Part shown: in pieces, positions 1-5,393 of the stretch
Layout: each line of letters starts with the position of its first letter
Position numbering within the stretch: position 1 is the stretch's first letter
NCBI GenBank assembly: GCA_051646185.1
Contig: JBOFCS010000036.1
Span: 1-5,575 of the forward strand
DNA: 5,575 bases
From: JBOFCS01 sp051646185
Lineage (GTDB): Bacteria; Actinomycetota; Actinomycetes; Mycobacteriales; Mycobacteriaceae
Direction of reading: 5' to 3'
Made by a program: the position numbers and the translations under genes
The notes under the pieces: model-generated
Told to the model about the DNA's origin: nothing
What the model saw: only the letters and a program-made list of their open reading frames with translations
The model's database searches: none

Positions 1-608
1 AAAGAAGCATTAAGCGCTGCAAAGTCTTCCAAACGGAAGTAAACTTCTCCACGAACTTCAAGCAACGTAGGTATTGGATATTGTTCACTGGGCGTAAGTT
101 TTTGCGGTACGTTCACAACGGTTCGAGCATTAAGGGTTACTTCTTCTCCCGTGCGACCGTCGCCACGGGTAGCGCCACGAACCAGCACCCCATTTTCATA
201 GACCAAGTTGAGGGCGACTCCATCAATCTTTAACTCGCAAAGGTAGTGCAGGGTATTTCCAGTTTCCGTTTCAACTCGTGTTGCCCAAGCTCGTAATTCT
301 GATTCATCAAAAGCATTGTCGAGGCTGAGCATCCGCTCGAGATGATCTACTGGAGCAAAATCGGTAGAAAACCCGCCGCCAACTACTTGAGTGGGAGAAT
401 CTGGAGTGCGCAACTGGGGATAAGCCTCTTCAAGAGCATTCAGCTCACCAAGAAGCTTATCGAACTCCCTATCAGAGATGATCGGAGCATCACGCACGTA
501 GTACCGAAATTGATGCTCACGCACTTGCTCAGCGAGCTTTTGCCAGGCAAGGGCGCTTTCCTGCTCGGACGAACCTTTGCTAGCGCTATCTTTTTCTCCT
601 GTACCCAC
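1..608 (-). CDS. ligA: NAD+-dependent DNA ligase LigA, N-terminal 202 residues (cut by window edge)
   Basis: LigA seals nicks in duplex DNA during replication and repair, using NAD+ to adenylate its active-site lysine. The visible part holds the Ia domain, which binds the nicotinamide mononucleotide half of NAD+ (about residues 23–85, with HQFRYYVRDAPIISD at 32–46). It continues into the adenylation domain: the nucleotidyl-transfer motif ELKIDG at 125–130 (Lys127 is the AMP-accepting lysine), ATRGDGRTGE at 146–155 and EVRGEVY at 184–190. The family is usually about 690 residues, so roughly 490 residues lie beyond position 1. The start is GTG at 608: an in-frame TAG lies 9 nt upstream of it, and the resulting N-terminus matches the length of mycobacterial LigA. 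No convincing Shine-Dalgarno sequence precedes this start. The gene follows the membrane protein gene by 41 nt on the same strand, so cotranscription is likely. Identity is very secure. Confidence 0.97.
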   Translation of the reverse strand, partial: MGTGEKDSASKGSSEQESALAWQKLAEQVREHQFRYYVRDAPIISDREFDKLLGELNALEEAYPQLRTPDSPTQVVGGGFSTDFAPVDHLERMLSLDNAFDESELRAWATRVETETGNTLHYLCELKIDGVALNLVYENGVLVRGATRGDGRTGEEVTLNARTVVNVPQKLTPSEQYPIPTLLEVRGEVYFRLEDFAALNAS

Positions 609-649
609 GGTAAAAGACTAGCCCAGCGGGGTAAAATCTGAACGAAGTA

Positions 650-1063
650 TCACTGCCTAATCGGTGAGATCACCCGAAACCACCAGAGCCCCACCCAACC
701 TACCGCAAACTGCAGAGCAGCTAAAACAAGTAGTATTAACTGACCGTACTGCTCTCCACTCGCCCCCGTCGTCACATCCACGATGGAGGTGACGAGTGTG
801 ATCATTCCAGAAATGGCAATAAACAGTGGGAGAGAAATTTTCGCCAACTGAGACGCCGCACTTAACCGGATAATACGGTACCCGATCACAGCGGTGAGCA
901 AAGCCGCAACTCCGGCAGCGGAGAGTATTCGATCCTCTGCAACTCGACTAAACCCTCCCCCCGACGATAACTCTCCCGGAATAACAAACAAACCAAAGAT
1001 AATCACATAACACAGACCTGTAACGGCATAGAAACCCCAGCCCCACGCCCAATTTTTACTCAT
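650..1063 (-). CDS. small four-helix integral membrane protein upstream of ligA, function unknown
   Basis: This 137-residue protein is not one I can assign to a named family. It is mostly hydrophobic, with four likely membrane helices at about residues 10–28, 46–66, 76–95 and 108–129. The short N-terminus is rich in tryptophan (NWAWGWGF, 4–11). The loop between helices 1 and 2 is glycine/serine-rich, and the loop after helix 3 contains an acidic DVTTGASGEQ stretch. No catalytic motif is visible. The ATG start is preceded by a modest purine stretch (GAAAG), about 12 nt upstream. The gene lies directly upstream of ligA on the same strand. The reading frame of a decayed upstream gene runs 8 nt into it, suggesting it was once the middle member of a translationally coupled operon. 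Uncharacterised small membrane proteins near ligA are common in Mycobacteriales, but a functional link to ligation is only conjecture. Confidence 0.75.
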   Translation of the reverse strand: MSKNWAWGWGFYAVTGLCYVIIFGLFVIPGELSSGGGFSRVAEDRILSAAGVAALLTAVIGYRIIRLSAASQLAKISLPLFIAISGMITLVTSIVDVTTGASGEQYGQLILLVLAALQFAVGWVGLWWFRVISPIRQ

Positions 1064-1357
1064 AGTTTAGTTGCTTTCAGTGTGAATCTTCGCGCACATA
1101 TGCTTGTGAATAAGTACTACCGTCTTCAGGCCTTTTACTTAAATGCGAAGTGATATCTGCTGTTGCGCTAGAACCCGTAACTTTTACATTCGAGACTGAA
1201 TGGATAATGGTACTACCATACTCCGAAAAACGTTTTCAGCAAAGTGTTTAAAATCTTCGACACTCGGGGTCTTATCCTGAGCGAAGACCTCTATATTCTT
1301 TCAGCTGTGACTGAAAGAAACCACTGCTTTGAAATTTAAGGTGAAGATTTTACTCAT
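1056..1357 (-). pseudogene. broken gene whose C-terminus resembles the end of a secreted or lipoprotein NTF2-like domain
   Basis: No intact frame exists, but the translation is strongly protein-like. From an ATG at 1357 one frame begins MSKIFTLNFKAVVSFSHS, hits TGA (1303–1301), then resumes with EDFKHFAENVFRSM ending near 1220. A shift of one base gives a second run (about 1219–1082): IIHSVSNVKVTGSSATADIT, then HLSKRPEDGSTYSQAYVRED and SH. This stops at TGA, beyond which KQLNYE and a TAA at 1058–1056 follow. Such a strand-rich tail (VKVTGSSATADIT … YVREDSHxK) is typical of the last strands of NTF2-like domains in actinobacterial secreted proteins, which often end EDGxWK; the TGA sits where Trp (TGG) would be expected. 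The frame would end 8 nt inside the downstream membrane protein gene. Family assignment is an inference from pattern. The part around 1255–1303 may instead be an inserted palindromic element. Confidence 0.5.
1255..1319. repeat. pair of adjacent perfect hairpins, possible REP-like palindromic element
   Basis: Two inverted repeats sit side by side. The first is GGTCTT (1268–1273) with AAGACC (1284–1289), enclosed within CTTCG (1255–1259) / CGAAG (1282–1286), with ATCCTGAGCG in the loop. The second is TTCTTTCAG (1296–1304) with CTGAAAGAA (1311–1319), a perfect 9-bp stem around a 6-nt loop. Neither is followed by a run of T on either strand, so they do not look like intrinsic terminators. The CTTCG…CCTGAGCGAAG design resembles the small dispersed palindromic (REP-like) elements of many bacterial genomes. 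They lie inside a decayed gene. Confidence 0.4.
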
Positions 1358-1597
1358 GGCTTGTTTATTGATTGCTCAACACTATCACTAGCAAAATGGC
1401 AGTTAGGATCGAATGGGATTTCCGCTTTACCACCCCAAATCTTTTGCCTGTTGGTTTGTCATAATATCTGAGGTCCCAGCAGTTACTTTAATGACAGGAA
1501 ACTCTTGCCTATCCAAGGCTAAATCAGGTTGACCTGTGGAACAACACCCTGCTGTTTCATTTGTTCGATCAGGATTTTTCATCTCACCTATCTCCAT
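1354..1597 (-). pseudogene. frameshifted short reading frame, no family recognised
   Basis: An ATG at 1597, or more likely 1582 (preceded by GGAG 9 nt upstream), opens a frame that runs to TAA at 1429–1427. It encodes a hydrophilic peptide including MKNPDRTNETAGCC, then DRQEFPVIKVTAGTSDIMTN and QQAKDLG. A one-base frame change within the G-rich TTTGGGGTGG run around 1432–1440 allows continuation as GKAEIPFDPNCHFASDSVEQ and SINKP, up to TGA at 1356–1354. The joined product would be about 75 residues. That TGA overlaps the ATG of the next broken frame as ATGA, the usual layout of translationally coupled genes. No signal peptide, membrane helix or known motif is visible; the adjacent cysteine pair (GCC) and DPNC are the only notable features. 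I read it as a decayed gene, but it could be an intact 51–56 residue peptide. I do not recognise a function. Confidence 0.4.
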
Positions 1598-1781
1598 TCA
1601 CATTCCCACCACTTCCCTGAAAATCCTGTTAATCGACAATTTACTGAATTTTTAACGCGAAAAGAATGATTTTATGTATCGCAATAAATCAACAGAATTT
1701 TGCAAAAACTTTCTTTCGGGAGTAGGATTTTCTGCACATGATCATAAATCATTAAAACAATTGTATAAAGTAGAATTCTTA
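1598..1781. other. AT-rich intergenic stretch, no gene supported
   Basis: This stretch lies downstream of the 1782–2171 gene. The longest suggestive frame is an open run on the minus strand from 1741 to TAA at 1654–1652, with a protein-like tail (ERKFLQNSVDLLRYIKSFF) but no acceptable start. A second minus frame through the same bases is equally open, so neither can be trusted in such AT-rich sequence. No clear terminator hairpin follows the upstream gene. Confidence 0.4.
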
Positions 1782-2171
1782 CTAATTTTTTGCATACTCC
1801 AACGCCTCTCCCACTGTTTTTGGGAGGTTTTGTATATTCTCTGCATTCCACCATATCCTTCCCTTTTTAATATATTCTATTGGGACTCCCTCTCCAGGTT
1901 CACAAATTTTTAGCATAACTATTTCAATACCAAGATCTTGCGGACTACAAGGATAGTCACCTGTAGGAGCTGGAGCGTTGACATTAATTTCTAATCCATG
2001 AATTCCAGGTATTAAATTTTTTTCGTATACAATATAAACTAAATTATAATTAATCCACGAAGCAAACACTTTAATTCCCCCATTCAGCAAAACGGAACCT
2101 GAGTTTAGATAATTGAAAATTGCATCCAGAACTAAGTGACTCCTTGTAACTATTTTATCTTCTTTATTCAT
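1782..2171 (-). CDS. 129-residue hypothetical protein, candidate orphan immunity/antitoxin-type protein
   Basis: I do not recognise the family. The protein is soluble-looking, mixed alpha/beta and mildly acidic. It has an N-terminal helix (RSHLVLDAIFNYLN, about 9–22), central strands (KVFASWINYNLVYIVYEKN), a proline/glycine-rich middle (VNAPAPTGDYPCSP) and the tail GRIWWNAENIQNLPKTVGEA. There is no signal peptide or membrane helix. The start is ATG at 2171, with GAAAGAGG (2185–2178) six nucleotides upstream; a TTG one codon earlier is too close to that site. The ATG shares one base with the TGA of a broken upstream frame (TGATG), implying translational coupling. G+C is about 35 % (hand count over 1801–2160), against about half in mnmA, so it is probably imported. 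Small AT-rich orphan genes coupled behind a toxin-like tail are often immunity proteins of polymorphic toxins; that role here is inference only. Confidence 0.7.
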   Translation of the reverse strand: MNKEDKIVTRSHLVLDAIFNYLNSGSVLLNGGIKVFASWINYNLVYIVYEKNLIPGIHGLEINVNAPAPTGDYPCSPQDLGIEIVMLKICEPGEGVPIEYIKKGRIWWNAENIQNLPKTVGEALEYAKN

Positions 2172-2507
2172 CAAGAGCCTCTTTCGTTTAATGCCATTAA
2201 TTTAGAAATCTTCTCATCATTATTTCTGGCAGAAACATCGAAATCACTAGTATTTCCACTGAAACTCCAATAAGGTTAGCAAGCTCAATCAAGTAGAAAA
2301 TTTTGAATTCCCAGTTGGACAATAAACAGTGATTATTCCTTTTTGCTCGCCATCCTTTTATGGACTACTAGTGTGTATAACGACCCGAAACATCACAGCG
2401 CTCGCTTGTTTCCTTGAGTATCGAAGTATAAGGAGTGTGGAAGTTACGAGGTCCCTTGTTCCGCATCTTGTTTCGATTAGGTCAACTAAAGCATCCTGAC
2501 CTGTCAT
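2171..2507 (-). pseudogene. broken reading frame directly upstream of the 129-residue gene
   Basis: An ATG at 2507 opens a frame, MTGQDALVDLIETRCGTRDL then VTSTLLILRYSRKQASAVMF and RVVIHTSSP, that stops at TAA (2360–2358). The same frame continues past the stop as KDGEQKGIITVYCPTGNSKF and ST, ending at TGA (2291–2289). In the next frame, after a stop at 2278–2276, protein-like sequence resumes: PYWSFSGNTSDFDVSARNND then EKISKLMALNERGS. It ends at TGA 2173–2171, overlapping the next gene by 1 nt. The pieces could be one gene of about 115 residues with one nonsense and one frameshift mutation, or unrelated fragments. I recognise no domain. The final segment is the most convincing part, because it is polar, helix-forming and correctly placed to be coupled to the following gene. 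The ATG lies in a palindrome and lacks a close Shine-Dalgarno site. Confidence 0.4.
2178..2185 (-). promoter_or_regulatory. ribosome binding site of the 129-residue hypothetical protein
   Basis: GAAAGAGG on the minus strand ends six nucleotides before the ATG at 2171. It decides between that ATG and the adjoining TTG at 2174. It lies within the last codons of the broken upstream frame, as expected for a coupled pair. Confidence 0.65.
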
Positions 2508-2685
2508 AGCATGTTTATGCTATGTTTTACCCCTCCAAACCCAAGTATCTGTCTAACGGTATTCACCACACCATTAGTTTCCATAGCTAGCACAGTACCT
2601 ATCGCGTAGGAAATGCACAGCATAATACCGCACCAGCAGCAACAGGAAACTTTTCAGAAGCTGCACTTACTAAGGTAAACCCGAC
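2504..2685 (-). pseudogene. remnant of a membrane protein C-terminus, frameshifted
   Basis: One minus-strand frame reads VGFTLVSAASEKFPVAAGAV (2685 onward) and ends at TAG 2601–2599. A different frame, open from an ATG at 2623, reads MLCISYAIGTVLAMETNGVV then NTVRQILGFGGVKHSINML, to TGA at 2506–2504. Joined with a two-base shift near 2615–2625 they form a plausible alanine/glycine-rich membrane helix followed by a short polar tail, as at the end of a permease. The TGA overlaps the next broken frame's ATG as ATGA. No start, signal or family motif is visible and the remnant is short, so this is a tentative call. The 39-residue second frame could in principle be a small hydrophobic peptide by itself, but no ribosome binding site supports that. 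Confidence 0.28.
2505..2524. repeat. perfect 8-bp inverted repeat with 4-nt loop
   Basis: CATAGCAT (2505–2512) and ATGCTATG (2517–2524) flank a GTTT loop. On the plus strand it is followed by only four T residues before AC, too weak for a confident terminator. On the minus strand the ATG at 2507 of one broken frame and the TGA at 2506–2504 of another both fall in its edge, so it could be an operator-like site, a small terminator or coincidence. Confidence 0.45.
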
Positions 2686-2859
2686 TCAGCTCTGACCTTT
2701 AACTCGACCTACATCACATAGCCATCATAAACAAGCGCTCACAAGTGATGGGCACAAACCTAAGCCCGCAAAATTCTCGCAATTTGGTGGGGTACTCCAA
2801 ATATCTAGATACCAAGACCGATACGATCCATCAGGAATCAATAGAAGTTAGGAGCAGTA
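2686..2859. other. leader region of the MmcQ/YjbR gene, no gene seen
   Basis: No convincing coding sequence lies on either strand. Plus-strand transcription of the downstream gene should begin here, and AT-rich candidates such as TAGATA (2806–2811, with TTGGTG at 2784–2789) or TACGAT (2822–2827) exist, but the matches are too poor to call a promoter. Confidence 0.35.
2850..2854 (+). promoter_or_regulatory. ribosome binding site of the MmcQ/YjbR-family gene
   Basis: AGGAG stands five nucleotides before the GTG at 2860. It fixes a GTG start and gives the N-terminus MPHPLTF, a form I recall from actinobacterial members of the family. Confidence 0.8.
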
Positions 2860-3279
2860 GTGCCGCATCCCTTGACTTTTCACGACAAAAGTTTTGGCTT
2901 GGCCAAACTTCGCAAAACCTGTCAGCTTTTCCCTGAAACAACCGAAGTCGTGGCTTGGGGCAGGCCCACTTTTCGTGTTGGGAAGATGTTCGCGGTCTAC
3001 AGCGGCAGCGCTAAGACTGAACAACCAAAAGTACATGTCCAGTACCCGCACTCCATCCTCGTCAAAGTAGATGCCTCCGAACGTCAAGCTTTAGAACAAG
3101 ACTCCCGATTTTTTATCCCTGCCTATTTTGGCCCCTTTGGTTGGCTAGGACTCAATCTTGACTCTGCTAAACCTGATTGGGATGAAATCTACGAACTACT
3201 AGACACTTCTTACCGAGCAGTAGCACCCAAACGTCTCATCGCTCAGCTTAACGCAGGTGAAAACCCAATATCGTTATAG
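2860..3279 (+). CDS. MmcQ/YjbR-family protein (DUF419)
   Basis: This is a 139-residue cytosolic protein of the MmcQ/YjbR family, the usual length for the family. E. coli YjbR has a compact fold likened to a 'double-wing' DNA-binding motif, but the cellular role is not established. Family features run in order: an N-terminal helix ending FPETTEVVAWGRPTFRVGK (24–42), strand FAVYSG (44–49), YPHSILVKVDASERQAL (62–78), the signature RFFIPAYFGPFGWLGLNL (83–100), and the C-terminal helices DWDEIYELLDTSYRAVAPKR (106–125). The GTG start with AGGAG five nucleotides upstream is well supported. The gene is alone on the plus strand and converges on the MetE-like gene, their stop codons overlapping by six nucleotides, so no terminator fits between them. 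It is intact, with base use like the core genes and unlike the decayed stretch to its left. No enzymatic activity should be inferred. Confidence 0.92.
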   Translation: MPHPLTFHDKSFGLAKLRKTCQLFPETTEVVAWGRPTFRVGKMFAVYSGSAKTEQPKVHVQYPHSILVKVDASERQALEQDSRFFIPAYFGPFGWLGLNLDSAKPDWDEIYELLDTSYRAVAPKRLIAQLNAGENPISL

Positions 3280-4290
3280 AGCTTCAGGTTCCTCGGAAAA
3301 AATCCGGGCCAATTCTACCGTCTTCGTTAAAGCGGTGCGTGCCCATTTCTGGTCAGCTAAGGCCAAGCCACCTACCGGACTAACACCCATCTGAGTAGAT
3401 AAAATCTTTCGAGAAAACCCAAGGCTACTAAGCAAACTCAAGACAGGCCTAGCCAATTCCTCAGTACTTGGCACCCGCTCCGGCTCCTGAAAAGGAATAA
3501 GACCCAACACCATAGTTTTGCCTGATTGAATAAACTCACCAACACCATCAAAATCTGCAACAGCGATCCTGGCTACGTCAATACCAACCCCAGTAATATC
3601 GGCTGCAGCAAGCAGCCCCCAGGGCAAAGAATCACCCTCACAATGCAGCAGAATATCTCTACCTATTTGCGCAACAAAGTTATTCAACGATTCGAGGGCT
3701 TCACCCACCCCTAGTGGGGCCACCGGATTAAGAATCGATACCCCCTGTAATGAACCCTCTAACACCTGCGGCAGCAGTGGCTCATTAATCTGTACAACAA
3801 TATTTGCACCCAGTCGACGTTCCAGATCCTTGCAGTGTGACATCACACCCTCAGCCAACGACTGGCCAATATCACGCATGGCACCGACATCAGTCAAGAC
3901 CCGATGCCCATTACGCAGTTCAACCTCTGCAGCAAAGCTAAAAGGGCCAGGCGACTGAACTTTTAACGATCGCCCACTATCTTTTAATCCTGCTCGTTCC
4001 CAAGCTTCTTCGAGATAATCAATATCTTGAGCTAAAAAGCTTTTAGCTCTTGCGGTAACCACACCTGGCCTACCAACAATCCGGTAGCCTCTGGGTGCCG
4101 TATCCAGATAAATATCCACAAGTATCGCCGCGGCCCGACCAATAAGATCGGCACCAACTCCCCTAGCTGGAAGCTCAACCAGGTGCGCCAAATCAGGCAA
4201 CTCACCAATAACTGTCTTTGTAGCCTCACGGGCATCAGTTCCTGGCCAAGAACCAATACCCGTACCTGCGCCGATAAATGGATTAGTCAC
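3274..4290 (-). CDS. MetE C-terminal-like protein (Rv3015c type), zinc site degenerate
   Basis: This 338-residue protein has the TIM-barrel fold of cobalamin-independent methionine synthase (MetE C-terminal half). It matches the actinobacterial group encoded between mnmA and ligA (Rv3015c in M. tuberculosis). Recognisable segments are GTGIGSWPGTDAREA (9–23), HLVELPARGVGADLIGR (36–52), KVQSPGPFSFAAEVEL (110–125), QINEP (167–171) and DGVGEFIQSGKTMVLGLIPF (248–267). True MetE binds zinc through an HxC pair, a Glu and a later Cys. Here the corresponding sites read H216-C217-E218, D238 and GG (307–308), and the QIDEP aspartate is Asn169. Methionine synthase activity is therefore doubtful and its function unknown. 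The start is GTG at 4290, whose GTGA overlaps the mnmA stop; this gives the N-terminus expected for the group, whereas a TTG at 4314 would add eight residues and overlap mnmA by 28 nt. Expression is presumably coupled to mnmA. Confidence 0.9.
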   Translation of the reverse strand: MTNPFIGAGTGIGSWPGTDAREATKTVIGELPDLAHLVELPARGVGADLIGRAAAILVDIYLDTAPRGYRIVGRPGVVTARAKSFLAQDIDYLEEAWERAGLKDSGRSLKVQSPGPFSFAAEVELRNGHRVLTDVGAMRDIGQSLAEGVMSHCKDLERRLGANIVVQINEPLLPQVLEGSLQGVSILNPVAPLGVGEALESLNNFVAQIGRDILLHCEGDSLPWGLLAAADITGVGIDVARIAVADFDGVGEFIQSGKTMVLGLIPFQEPERVPSTEELARPVLSLLSSLGFSRKILSTQMGVSPVGGLALADQKWARTALTKTVELARIFSEEPEAL

Positions 4291-5393
4291 TGAAGCAAAG
4301 ACTCTGTAGCGCAAATAGTTCCACTGCCAATAACTTCATCACCCTCAGGATCCGGCCGGTACAACACCACAGCTTGACCTTTTGCCACTCCTGTCAGTGG
4401 CTGTTTCAAAGTAATGCGAATGCTCCCTTCTCGGTCTGCGGTAATACCATCAGATTCAATAACTGCTTCTGCAAGACCACCATGAGCTCGGACCTGCACG
4501 GTGCAGTTGAGCGCACCAACCGGCGCCTGACCACTGGTCCATACCGCACGATCTGCGGTAATTGACCAAATATCTAAGTTCTGCGCCGATCCAACTAACA
4601 CAGTTCCGGTGTCAGATTCAATTCCTGTTACATACCGTGGTTTACCATCGGCAGCCGGCCCCTGAACCCCAAGGCCTTTGCGCTGCCCAATGGTAAAGCC
4701 ATGAACCCCATCATGACTGGCAAGTTCAGCACCAGAATCGGCATCAATAACTTTTCCAGGTCGCATCCCAATTCGGGCACCAAGAAAGGCCCGAGTATCT
4801 CCGGAGGGAATAAAACAAATATCGTGACTATCAGGCTTATTAGCCACCGCTAGCCCACGTTCAGCCGCTTCTAACCGGATCAGTTCTTTAGGAGTATCCC
4901 CTACCGGAAACATGGCAGTCGATAACTGGGCGGAAGTTAACACACCAAGGACATAGGACTGATCTTTATCCTGATCAACAGCTCTCCGCAACACTCCATT
5001 GGTTAACCTCGCATAATGACCGGTAGCAATGGCATCAAAGCCTAAGGCCAAGGCTCGATCCGCAAGAGCGGCAAACTTAATCTTTTCATTGCAGGTCAAA
5101 CATGGATTAGGGGTCTGACCAGCAGCATAGGACTCTACAAAATTATCGATCACTTCTTCTTTAAACTGATCGGCAAAATCCCAGACATAAAATGGTATAC
5201 CCAGTATATCTGCAGCTCTACGTGCATCTGAGGCGTCTTCTTTAGAGCAGCAGCCGCGCGATCCGGTACGCAAAGTTCCAGGGGCAGTTGATAAAGCAAG
5301 ATGCACACCAACAACATCATGCCCAGCGGCGACCACCCGTGCAGCAGCAACCGCCGAATCCACACCCCCACTCATAGCAACAAGAACCCGCAT
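4287..5393 (-). CDS. mnmA: tRNA-specific 2-thiouridylase MnmA
   Basis: MnmA (TrmU) activates C2 of wobble uridine-34 in Lys, Glu and Gln tRNAs with ATP and inserts sulfur received from a cysteine desulfurase, giving 2-thiouridine. The 368-residue length is normal. The PP-loop ATP-binding motif SGGVDS lies at 8–13. NPCLTCN at 96–102 carries the catalytic Cys101. TGHYARL (124–130) and DKDQSYVLGVL (142–152) are family motifs, and SHDICFIPSGD (189–199) holds the second catalytic Cys193 that forms the persulfide. HGFTIGQRKGLGV (231–243) begins the central domain, followed by the C-terminal beta-barrel. The GCCSKEDASDARRAA segment (47–61) is the actinobacterial form. The ATG start has AAAGGTGG six nucleotides upstream and shares one base with the stop of the cysteine desulfurase gene, so enzyme and sulfur donor are made together. 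No defect is seen. Confidence 0.98.
   Translation of the reverse strand: MRVLVAMSGGVDSAVAAARVVAAGHDVVGVHLALSTAPGTLRTGSRGCCSKEDASDARRAADILGIPFYVWDFADQFKEEVIDNFVESYAAGQTPNPCLTCNEKIKFAALADRALALGFDAIATGHYARLTNGVLRRAVDQDKDQSYVLGVLTSAQLSTAMFPVGDTPKELIRLEAAERGLAVANKPDSHDICFIPSGDTRAFLGARIGMRPGKVIDADSGAELASHDGVHGFTIGQRKGLGVQGPAADGKPRYVTGIESDTGTVLVGSAQNLDIWSITADRAVWTSGQAPVGALNCTVQVRAHGGLAEAVIESDGITADREGSIRITLKQPLTGVAKGQAVVLYRPDPEGDEVIGSGTICATESLLQ

Noticed and set aside
342..641. 99-codon plus-strand open frame
   Set aside because: It lies opposite the start of ligA, whose protein sequence is unmistakable in the minus frame; the plus translation has no family features.
1806..1831. Hairpin CTCCCA/TGGGAG followed by TTTT on the plus strand, like an intrinsic terminator
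   Set aside because: It sits inside the coding sequence of the minus-strand 129-residue gene, has only a 6-bp stem and a short T run, and no plus-strand gene lies upstream to be terminated.
1674..1913. 79-codon plus-strand open frame and overlapping 60-codon minus frame (1672–1854)
   Set aside because: Both are explained by the AT-rich sequence and overlap the better supported gene at 1782–2171; neither has a ribosome binding site.
2341..2400. Possible insertion-sequence terminal repeat around GTGTGTATAACGACCCGAAA
   Set aside because: No matching inverted end, target duplication or transposase sequence could be found in the window.
2848..3087. 79-codon minus-strand frame and a plus frame at 2745–2936
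   Set aside because: They are other-frame readings of the MmcQ/YjbR gene and its leader, which has clear family motifs and an AGGAG site.
4312..4314. TTG as start of the MetE-like gene
   Set aside because: It would overlap mnmA by 28 nt and add eight residues; the GTG at 4290 gives a GTGA junction and the N-terminus expected for the family.
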